DNA of 64,000 nt from VRUE01 sp963716245 (GTDB lineage Bacteria > Actinomycetota > Thermoleophilia > Solirubrobacterales > 70-9): assembly GCA_963716245.1 (NCBI GenBank), contig OY970300.1, positions 1,240,001 to 1,304,000 on the forward strand, in the 5' to 3' direction. The notes under the pieces were generated by a model, which made no database searches, was not told where the DNA came from, and was given only the letters and a program-made list of their open reading frames with translations. A program made the translations under genes and the position numbers. This document shows, one piece after another, positions 58,004 through 64,000 of this stretch. Numbering within the stretch: position 1 is the first letter of the stretch; each line of letters starts with the position of its first letter.

Positions 58004-59366
58004 CTGCGGAGGCCTGGCCAGCGCGCGGGCTTTCATTCGAGATTGGGGACCTCAGGCGCGGGTCCTCGTGCTCCTCCGGCGGCTCGGACGGCAGCTTGGG
58101 TGCCTTCGCCTGCCAGCCCTTGAGGTTCTCGACCAGATCGCCATAGAAGCCGACGACCTGGCGCCGAGTCTCGAGCACGAAGGAGCGCTCACCTCGGCCA
58201 CGCTTGGTTCCAAGCGGGCGGGCCAGGGACAACCTGAATGCGCGGGGCTCGCGCTTGGAATCGGCAGGGGAGAGAAGCGCCTTTGGGTCGTCTCGGGCGT
58301 CGCAGAGGAGCAGCGCCGTCGTCTCCCTGGTCCGCGCGAACTGAACCTCGATCCGCAAGTCTTCCGGGGCGTCCTTGAGCTGGCGCAACATCCAATTGAC
58401 CCTGGTCAGCGGGCGACCTTCTTTCGGTGCGTTGACTTTGACCGTGGTTCTCGTCAGGCGGGCTTGCAGATCGGCCTCGACCTCGATGGGACCGACCGCG
58501 GCGGGAACTCGGAAGGCACCGGTCAGCTTGCCGTCCTCCGCGAGGCTTTTCAGCAGGGATCCGGTCCACCGATCGCCGTCTCTTGCTCGCGAATGGGCCG
58601 AGGCGACCGGAACGCCGAGATCCTGACTCAGTCCCAAGCACAAGTACTCGACGAACTGCTCCCAGCGCTCGACAACGTCACGTACGCCCTGGTCGGCAGC
58701 CCTGATCGTGCCATCGCGCGCCGCGTTGCGGACGTTGACCCAATGCTGTCCCATGTCTTCAAAGCCGATTGCTCCCGATTTCTCATGCTCCAGATAGGCG
58801 ATCAGCTCTCCGAGGATCCAGGCTTGATCTCGATCCTTCACGCCTCTGTGCTGGTGCTGCATCACCGCCTCGGTCAGGATGCGCCACCAGGAGAGATGCT
58901 TGAGCGCGACGCTGCGCAGCTTGCGCCTATCCACTGCAACGGGCACCTCTTCCGGACCGTTGCTGATCTGATTGGAGATCGTCAGAAGAGCGTCGAACCC
59001 GTGCTCGCGAGCAAGATCGAGGTAATTCTCGACCTGTCCTCCTTCCAGTGGCGCATTGCCGGTTTTCACCTCTACAAGGCAGCGCCAAGTCGTCTTACCG
59101 CGCTCGACGACGATTGCACCGTCAGGCCTGAGCATCTTCCCGTCCGACGCTCTCAGCGGAACCTCCGTGAAGGTGGAGATAGAGCCGGCGGGGGCGCCCA
59201 CGTCCCTAAGCACAGCGCGCCCGAACTCATCCACAGCCCCCATGACCGCCAGGAGCGACGAGGCGGCGCGAATCTCCTGCTCATCCTGACCGCGGATGCC
59301 TGCCACCGGGATCAGTCGCGCAGGCATCCAGGGGTCGTCGGGTTGCCTCGAATCGATTGCAACCAT
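57966..59366 (-). CDS. PD-(D/E)XK-like nuclease-fold protein, 3' end running into tRNA-Glu
   Basis: 466 residues from ATG 59366. The N-terminal region has a restriction-like core: RPDGAIVVERGKTTWRCLVEVKTGN (D...ExK) followed by GGQVENYLDLA, where Gln matches the QxxxY motif of RecB-like nucleases. The remaining 300 residues show no domain I recognise. There is no stop before the tRNA: the last residues (VPLRGFEPRFPD) are antisense tRNA-Glu. Composition is less GC-rich than the surroundings. Both facts suggest acquired DNA joined at the tRNA 3' end. A defence or stress role is possible but unproven. Confidence 0.65.
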   Translation of the reverse strand: MVAIDSRQPDDPWMPARLIPVAGIRGQDEQEIRAASSLLAVMGAVDEFGRAVLRDVGAPAGSISTFTEVPLRASDGKMLRPDGAIVVERGKTTWRCLVEVKTGNAPLEGGQVENYLDLAREHGFDALLTISNQISNGPEEVPVAVDRRKLRSVALKHLSWWRILTEAVMQHQHRGVKDRDQAWILGELIAYLEHEKSGAIGFEDMGQHWVNVRNAARDGTIRAADQGVRDVVERWEQFVEYLCLGLSQDLGVPVASAHSRARDGDRWTGSLLKSLAEDGKLTGAFRVPAAVGPIEVEADLQARLTRTTVKVNAPKEGRPLTRVNWMLRQLKDAPEDLRIEVQFARTRETTALLLCDARDDPKALLSPADSKREPRAFRLSLARPLGTKRGRGERSFVLETRRQVVGFYGDLVENLKGWQAKAPKLPSEPPEEHEDPRLRSPISNESPRAGQASAVPLRGFEPRFPD

Positions 59367-59394
59367 CCGCGCCACTCGTCGAGGCGCCCGCGGG

Positions 59395-60951
59395 CTACTC
59401 GCCGCCGAGGCGGTAGGCGACCAGCTGCGGTTCCTGGCCCGCTTCGCTGACCAGGCCGGCGGCTGCGACGATCGTGTCGCCCTCGGCCATGATGCCGGCG
59501 TTGGTGCCGGTCGGCAGTTCGACCTGCCATGCGAGGCGGCCTGAGGCGGCGTCGAAGCCGTGGACTTTGCCGTCGGCGGTGGTGGTGAAGACGAGGTCGT
59601 TGACGACCGTGGTCGAGCCGTAGACAGGCGCGCGGGGGAATTTGTATTTCCACTGGATCTGACCGGTCGCCACGTCGAGGGCGACGACTTCACCGCCCGG
59701 CGCGACGGTGCCGCCCTGGCCGGTTTCCGACCCGGAGATGGCGGTCGCCGGGCCGTTGACGACGGGGGCGTAGACGGTGGTCCCGTCGGTGGCCATCGGC
59801 GCGATCACGCCGCCGAGCACGCCGGGGAAGACCGTTCCTTTCTTGATCCGGTCGTATTCGCCGCGCATCGCGTAGAGGCCGTCGCTGTCGTGCCCGTTGT
59901 GGGTGCCGACCGGCCGTTTCCAGACCAATTTGCCGTTTTTCGCGTCGAGCGCGATCACGTAACCGACCTTGCCCCCCGCGACGACCAGTTCGCGGCCTTT
60001 CGATTTGACCAGGATCGGCGGGCCCTGCAGGTCCCAGTCGTAGATGTCGTGCGGGGTCAGCTGGAAGTACCAGTCCATCTTGCCGGTTTTCGCGTCCAGC
60101 TTGACGATCGAGTTCGTGTAGAGGTTCGGGCCGGGCCGGCTCTCTCCGTAGGGGAACTGGGGCGTGCCCGGGAACGGTGCCGGGTTGCCCACCCCGAAGT
60201 ACATCGAGCCTTTGCCGTCGAACGCCGGCGTGTACCAGAGGCCGCCGCCCGAGTTGACCTGCGGGTTGCCCCAGAGGTTGTTTGGCACCGTGTTCCACTT
60301 CCACAGTTTTTTGCCGGTTTTGCCGTCGAGTGCCCAGAGGATGCCGACGCCTTCGCCCGCGTAGAGCGAGGCCGCGTTGGCCGGCGTCGTCGACACGTAC
60401 ACCGTGCCGTCGTCGTAGCCCGGCGCGAGGTTTATCCCCTCTTTGCTGTTGCGGACGAGGGGGACCGACCACTGCTCTTTGCCGGTTTTCTGGTCGAGCG
60501 CGAAGGCGGCCGAGGCGGTCGCGCCGAACACGCTCCCGTCGGCGACGACGAGCCCGTTAGGCCCGAGGCTGGGCTCTTCGTATTTCTTCGTCCACAGCAC
60601 CTCGCCGTTGCTCTGGTCGATCGCCTGCACGTTGGATTCGAGGTCCTGCGAGTAGACGACGCCTTTGCTCATGATCGGCGACGAGGCGTAGGCGCCGAAG
60701 GAGCCTTCGCCTTCGAGCGGCACGCTCCACGCTTCCTCGAGGTCTTTCACGTTCGCCGCTTTGATCGGCCCACTCACCTGACGAGTGTTGGCGAGATCGC
60801 CGTTCGGGTAGCCGCTGCCGGTCAGGCTCGCGCTGCTCTCCTCCTCTGAGGACCCACACCCCGTGAGCAGTCCGGTCGCCGCGATCAGGAGCAGTAACCC
60901 ACACACCCCTGCCCATGCGAGCGTCGGGACTTTCTTCTGACTCTCCGACAC
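59395..60951 (-). CDS. PQQ-type beta-propeller lipoprotein
   Basis: 518 residues, GTG start. Lipoprotein signal: hydrophobic VCGLLLLIAATGL then LLTGC. Repeated propeller blades with the WxxxxG docking pattern are evident (GKEQWSVPL, GKKLWKWNT, GKMDWYFQL, GKLVWKRPV, QIQWKYKF, GRLAWQVEL). The segment HDIYDWDLQGPPIL recalls PQQ alcohol dehydrogenases. Cys-Cys and the full PQQ/calcium ligand set are not seen, so enzymatic function is uncertain; BamB-like scaffold roles are also possible. Confidence 0.8.
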   Translation of the reverse strand: MSESQKKVPTLAWAGVCGLLLLIAATGLLTGCGSSEEESSASLTGSGYPNGDLANTRQVSGPIKAANVKDLEEAWSVPLEGEGSFGAYASSPIMSKGVVYSQDLESNVQAIDQSNGEVLWTKKYEEPSLGPNGLVVADGSVFGATASAAFALDQKTGKEQWSVPLVRNSKEGINLAPGYDDGTVYVSTTPANAASLYAGEGVGILWALDGKTGKKLWKWNTVPNNLWGNPQVNSGGGLWYTPAFDGKGSMYFGVGNPAPFPGTPQFPYGESRPGPNLYTNSIVKLDAKTGKMDWYFQLTPHDIYDWDLQGPPILVKSKGRELVVAGGKVGYVIALDAKNGKLVWKRPVGTHNGHDSDGLYAMRGEYDRIKKGTVFPGVLGGVIAPMATDGTTVYAPVVNGPATAISGSETGQGGTVAPGGEVVALDVATGQIQWKYKFPRAPVYGSTTVVNDLVFTTTADGKVHGFDAASGRLAWQVELPTGTNAGIMAEGDTIVAAAGLVSEAGQEPQLVAYRLGGE

Positions 60952-61008
60952 GGCGAAGCGACCCTATTCGATAGCTCAGGGGAAGTCAAGCAATACAGCC
61001 GAGTACGT

Positions 61009-62355
61009 CTAATGCAGGGAAATCGGGCCTTCGGAGCGCGACTCCGCGGCCTCCGATTCCCCGCCCCGCCCGAGCGGGAACGGCTGCAGGACGCGGTTCG
61101 AGAGCAGCCCCAGCGCACCGAGGTTGGCGAAGCCGGGGCCCTGGCTGAGGCCGGCAAGCCCCGGGATCTGCAGCCGCGGCTCCATTCCTTTCAGCTCGAG
61201 GTTGCGCCCGATCGGCACTTCTGTCCCGGCTGGCGCGTCCCAGAGCTTGCCGACCCGCTGCTCGAGCTCGGCCCGCACCTCGTCGGGGAAGAGCGTGCGC
61301 AGCTGCGCGAGCAGGTCGAAGCCGGTGCAGTTGACCACGTAGTCGTGCTCGCTGCCCGCCGCGCCCTCCGGCGACTCGTACTCGACCCGCACCCGCTCGC
61401 CGCCGGCCGCCGCCGCCACGTCGCCCACCCGCCCCTTGACGAAGCGCACCCGGTCGTCGTAGCCGATCGCCGCCAGGCTCGGCGGGTCGAAGACGCCGCG
61501 GTCGCTGTGCTTGACGAAGTCGCGCCGCGTCTGCAGGTCGAGCGACTCCCATTCGACCTCGTCGGGGTTCGAGAAGACGCGGTTCTCGAGGAAGCTCTCG
61601 CCGCGGCTCATCGGCAGCATCGGCGTGTAGATGGTGAACCGCGAGCGGGGCCGGAAGCCGCGCAGGAACATCACGCAGCTGAGCGCGCTCTCGCCGCCGC
61701 CGACGACCGCCACGTCGCACTGGGTGTCGCTCGGCAGCGCGGCGAACTCGCTGCGCTTGCTGTCGCAGTGGAAGACCCGCCCGGCGATGTCGGGCTCGTG
61801 CGGGAAGGCGCGGTGGATGCCCGGCCCGGTCAGGACCAGCGCGCCGGCGGCATAGCGCGAGGACCGCGAGCTCTCCGCCACGTCGACCACCCAGCCCTCG
61901 TCGCCCTCGTCGAGCGACAGCTGCGTGACGCGCCCCTGCACATGGCTGACCCCCTCGGTCGCCCGCGACAGCACCCAGGTCAGGTACTCGCCGTAGTCGC
62001 GGTGGCGCACCGACGGCGAGCCGGCGTCGATCCAGCGCGCGTAGCGCCGCTTGCCGACCATATAGCGCTGCCACGAGAAGCCCATCACGATGCCGTCGAT
62101 CGCCTCGCCGGCCTCGCCGAACTCCCTGAAGCTCTGGTACGGGAAGCCGACGTCCTTGATCGGCGTCACCGCCAGCGGCTCCTCGCCCGAGGTCATCCCG
62201 TTGCGCCCCTTCCACGAGGCGGCGACCTCGGTCCCCTCGACGATCCGCATCGAGATCGGGCCCAGCCCGAGGCTGTTGATCGCGTGCACCTTCGAGGCGA
62301 TCCCGGCCGCCTTGGCGCCGGCGCCGACTACGAGTAGATCGGTCTTGCCTTCCAT
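61009..62355 (-). CDS. SidA/IucD/PvdA-type flavin N-monooxygenase
   Basis: 448 residues, ATG with GCGGAGGAG upstream. FAD motif LLVVGAGAKAAGIASKV, the RNGMTSGEEP and YGEYLTWVLS regions typical of lysine/ornithine N-hydroxylases, NADPH motif CDVAVVGGGESALS and C-terminal VVNCTGFDLLAQLR. These enzymes N-hydroxylate amino groups of amino acids or related amines. No siderophore synthetase is visible. It overlaps the P450 gene by 28 bases, so its substrate is probably linked to the P450 and the chorismate-mutase-like protein. Confidence 0.85.
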   Translation of the reverse strand: MEGKTDLLVVGAGAKAAGIASKVHAINSLGLGPISMRIVEGTEVAASWKGRNGMTSGEEPLAVTPIKDVGFPYQSFREFGEAGEAIDGIVMGFSWQRYMVGKRRYARWIDAGSPSVRHRDYGEYLTWVLSRATEGVSHVQGRVTQLSLDEGDEGWVVDVAESSRSSRYAAGALVLTGPGIHRAFPHEPDIAGRVFHCDSKRSEFAALPSDTQCDVAVVGGGESALSCVMFLRGFRPRSRFTIYTPMLPMSRGESFLENRVFSNPDEVEWESLDLQTRRDFVKHSDRGVFDPPSLAAIGYDDRVRFVKGRVGDVAAAAGGERVRVEYESPEGAAGSEHDYVVNCTGFDLLAQLRTLFPDEVRAELEQRVGKLWDAPAGTEVPIGRNLELKGMEPRLQIPGLAGLSQGPGFANLGALGLLSNRVLQPFPLGRGGESEAAESRSEGPISLH

Positions 62356-63731
62356 GGCTCCTCCGCGGACTTGCGTGGTCTGGCGATCACGCGCGCCCGC
62401 TTGTCGGGACTGAACGAGATGGCGCTCCTGGTCACCCGCTCCGAGCCGCCCTCGACCGGCTCCAGCTCGATCTCGCCGAGCACGGTGCGCAGCACCCGCT
62501 TCATCTCCAGTTCGGCGAAGGTCGCGGCCAAACAGCGGCGCACGCCGCCGCCGAACGGGATCCAGGTGTAGGTGCCGGGCGGCTTCTCGAGGAAGCGCTC
62601 GGGGAGGAACTGGAGCGGCTTGGGATAGACGCTCTCGTCGCGGTGGATCAGGTAGACGCAGGGGGCGACGACCGTCCCCGCCGGCAGCACGTAGCCGCCG
62701 AGTTCCATCGGCTCGAGCAGCTTGCGCGCGACGACCGGCACCGGCGGGCAGAGCCGCAGCGTCTCCTGGACGACGGCGTCGAGGTAGGCGGTGCTCTCGC
62801 CGGCGTCGACCTCGTCGCGCAGCCGCGCCAGCTTGTCGGGATGGCGCAGCAGCCGCTCGAATGCCCAGGCCAGCGACGAGGAGGTCGGGCCGTCGGTCAG
62901 CAGGGTCAGCATTTCGTCGCGCAGGTCCTTCTCGCTGAGCGGTCGGCCGTCCTCGTAGCGGGCGTCGATCAGCAGCGAGACGATGTCCTTCGGTCCGTCG
63001 TCGCCCTCGCGCCGGCGCCGGTCGATCTCGGCCATGATCGCGTCCTCGACCGGGTCCATCGCTTCGCGGAAGCCGCGGCTGCGGGCGATCGCGCCGGCGC
63101 CGAGCGCCGCCAGCCGGCTCAGTCGCCTCGGGTCGTTGAGCGCCTCGGTCAGCCCGGTCAGCGCGTCGCGGATCGGCTGCAGGCGCTCGCCGCGGTCGCG
63201 GCCGAACACCGTGCGCACGATCACCTCCTGCGTGATCGCCTGCATCCGCGGCCACAGCTCGAACGGCTCGTCGGTCGGCCAGCTCCGCACCGCCTCGCGC
63301 GAGACCTCGGCCATCATCTCGACGTCGCCGTCGGCCCGCTCGCGGTGGAACGGCGGCAGCATCATCCGCCGTCGCTGCATGTGGTCCGGCTCGTTCAGCA
63401 GCATCACCGAGCGGGCGCCGAGCACCGGCAGCAGCAGCGGGTTCTGCAGCGCCACGGCCATGCTGGCGGCGGGCGCGGTGAAGACGCGTTTGACGTCGGC
63501 GGGGTCGCAGAGGAAGACCCACGTGCCGGAGTGGAGGATGCGCATCGTGAAGATGTCCCCGTAGCGCTCGCGGCAGCGCTGCATGAAGGGGAAGGGGCGC
63601 CGCGCCCAGCCGATCGCCTGCAGCGCGCTCGGCATCCGCGGCCCCGGCGGCAGCTCCGCCCGCCCGTGCGCGATCCGCCCCGGGTTGCCGGCCCCGTTGG
63701 ACGGCGCGCCGTTGTCGCCGGCCGCGCTCAC
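62328..63731 (-). CDS. Cytochrome P450 with atypical I-helix
   Basis: 467 residues; GTG 63731 overlaps the upstream stop (GTGA). Heme loop FGGGVRRCLAATFAE, ETLRLCPP (ExxR) and PERFLEKPPGTYTWIPF identify a CYP110-like P450, paralogous to that at 47370-48711. In the I-helix the usual AGHETT is LLTDGPTSSSLAWAF: about two residues are missing and the acid-alcohol pair for oxygen activation is absent. The reading frame is otherwise intact. It may use peroxide, catalyse a non-oxygenation reaction or be inactive. Confidence 0.87.
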   Translation of the reverse strand: MSAAGDNGAPSNGAGNPGRIAHGRAELPPGPRMPSALQAIGWARRPFPFMQRCRERYGDIFTMRILHSGTWVFLCDPADVKRVFTAPAASMAVALQNPLLLPVLGARSVMLLNEPDHMQRRRMMLPPFHRERADGDVEMMAEVSREAVRSWPTDEPFELWPRMQAITQEVIVRTVFGRDRGERLQPIRDALTGLTEALNDPRRLSRLAALGAGAIARSRGFREAMDPVEDAIMAEIDRRRREGDDGPKDIVSLLIDARYEDGRPLSEKDLRDEMLTLLTDGPTSSSLAWAFERLLRHPDKLARLRDEVDAGESTAYLDAVVQETLRLCPPVPVVARKLLEPMELGGYVLPAGTVVAPCVYLIHRDESVYPKPLQFLPERFLEKPPGTYTWIPFGGGVRRCLAATFAELEMKRVLRTVLGEIELEPVEGGSERVTRSAISFSPDKRARVIARPRKSAEEPWKARPIYS

Positions 63732-64000
63732 TGCTCGGCCGCCCGTTCCATCAGCTCGTCCTCCTCCTTGCACGTCGCGGCGATCAGGAGGTCGAAGAGG
63801 TCCGCGGTGAACTCGTCGGGCAGGTCGACCTCGGCGCCGCGCGCCAGGTACCGGGCCCGCACCTCGGCGACCCGGTCAGGCTGCATCATCGGGATCCCCT
63901 CGGCCTGCTTGTAGAGGGCGATCTCGCGGCACACCTCGAAGCGCTCGCCGAGCAGGCGGGCGATCTCGTCGTCGAGCCGGTCGAGCCGGCGGCGAAAGGG
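63728..64000 (-). CDS. Chorismate mutase-like (AroQ-type) protein, 5' part outside the window
   Basis: At least 90 residues, open at the right edge; the frame extends upstream of the internal GTG at 63934. The sequence RRLDRLDDEIARLLGERFEV, then CREIALYKQAEGIPMMQPDR and EFTADLFDLLIAATCKEEDEL is the three-helix AroQ pattern (RxxID...LLxxR...I...K...P...DxxRE). It converts chorismate to prephenate or carries out a related reaction. Stop overlaps the P450 start, indicating a three-gene unit. Confidence 0.75.
   Translation of the reverse strand, partial: PFRRRLDRLDDEIARLLGERFEVCREIALYKQAEGIPMMQPDRVAEVRARYLARGAEVDLPDEFTADLFDLLIAATCKEEDELMERAAEQ

Noticed and set aside
61009..62355. Siderophore biosynthesis cluster
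   Set aside because: Only the N-hydroxylase-like gene is present; no IucA/IucC-type or non-ribosomal synthetase, acetyltransferase or siderophore transporter is seen in the window.
61009..63522. Long minus-strand frame of 837 codons that would fuse extra sequence to the N-hydroxylase
   Set aside because: The upstream part is an alternative frame of the P450 gene; the FAD motif and ribosome site fix the start at 62355.

Overview
The window is high-GC actinobacterial DNA. Coenzyme F420 genes, an actinobacterial-type ethylmalonyl-CoA mutase, actinobacterial P450s and frequent GTG/TTG starts point to Actinomycetota, and the gene mix suggests a Thermoleophilia/Solirubrobacterales-like organism. 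That taxonomic placement is inference; no rRNA is present. Coding density is very high: no gene-free stretch exceeds 300 bases, and many genes overlap by ATGA, GTGA or TGATG.

Layout. 1-13428: exopolysaccharide locus (tyrosine autokinase fragment, flippase, asparagine-synthase-like protein, polymerase/ligase, three glycosyltransferases, two Gfo/Idh/MocA oxidoreductases, an epimerase, a DegT aminotransferase and the priming sugar-phosphate transferase). 13692-22000: ethylmalonyl-CoA pathway genes (meaA mutase, ccrA carboxylase/reductase), clpS, rmuC, a YgfZ-like protein, a 31-base G tract and small secreted proteins. 22061-24925: a probable metal-regulated operon (two-domain multicopper oxidase, ZIP transporter, DtxR-family repressor) preceded by two tandem operator-like boxes. 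24948-27460: two small unknown proteins, a substrate-binding lipoprotein and a MIP channel. 27587-34373: F420 biosynthesis and use (fbiC, cofE, cofC, cofD, npdG) with an alcohol dehydrogenase and a CsbD protein between. 34403-43093: SDR, thioesterase, AbiEi/DUF559-like protein, then a leucine-degradation-like set (HMG-CoA lyase, a frameshifted carboxyltransferase, acetoacetyl-CoA synthetase) with a secreted protein and a metallo-beta-lactamase-fold hydrolase. 43192-49168: five tRNA genes around an unusual two-gene operon (44254-45725), a second carboxyltransferase and a frameshifted P450. 49216-56892: housekeeping and hydrolytic enzymes (NUDIX, RDD, trypsin-like protease, PhoD, haloalkane dehalogenase, phosphoesterase, alpha/beta hydrolase). 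56908-59366: two divergent tRNA genes whose 3' ends are abutted by a LAGLIDADG-type gene and a PD-(D/E)XK-like gene. 59395-64000: beta-propeller lipoprotein, then N-hydroxylase-like monooxygenase, P450 and chorismate-mutase-like genes forming a tight unit.

The most unusual signal is the density of 40-75 base palindromes. Several share an inner TTGACC...GGTCAA or TTTTGT...ACA core, occur as near-copies at distant sites, and sit at gene ends. One is centred on a start codon and two are embedded in frame inside fbiC. A second candidate novelty is a 395-residue protein (44538-45725) combining a Lys-rich tail, nine 11-residue glycine-zipper-like repeats and a C-terminal E3-binding-like domain. Two single-base frameshifts and the G31 tract call for checking raw reads before biological interpretation.
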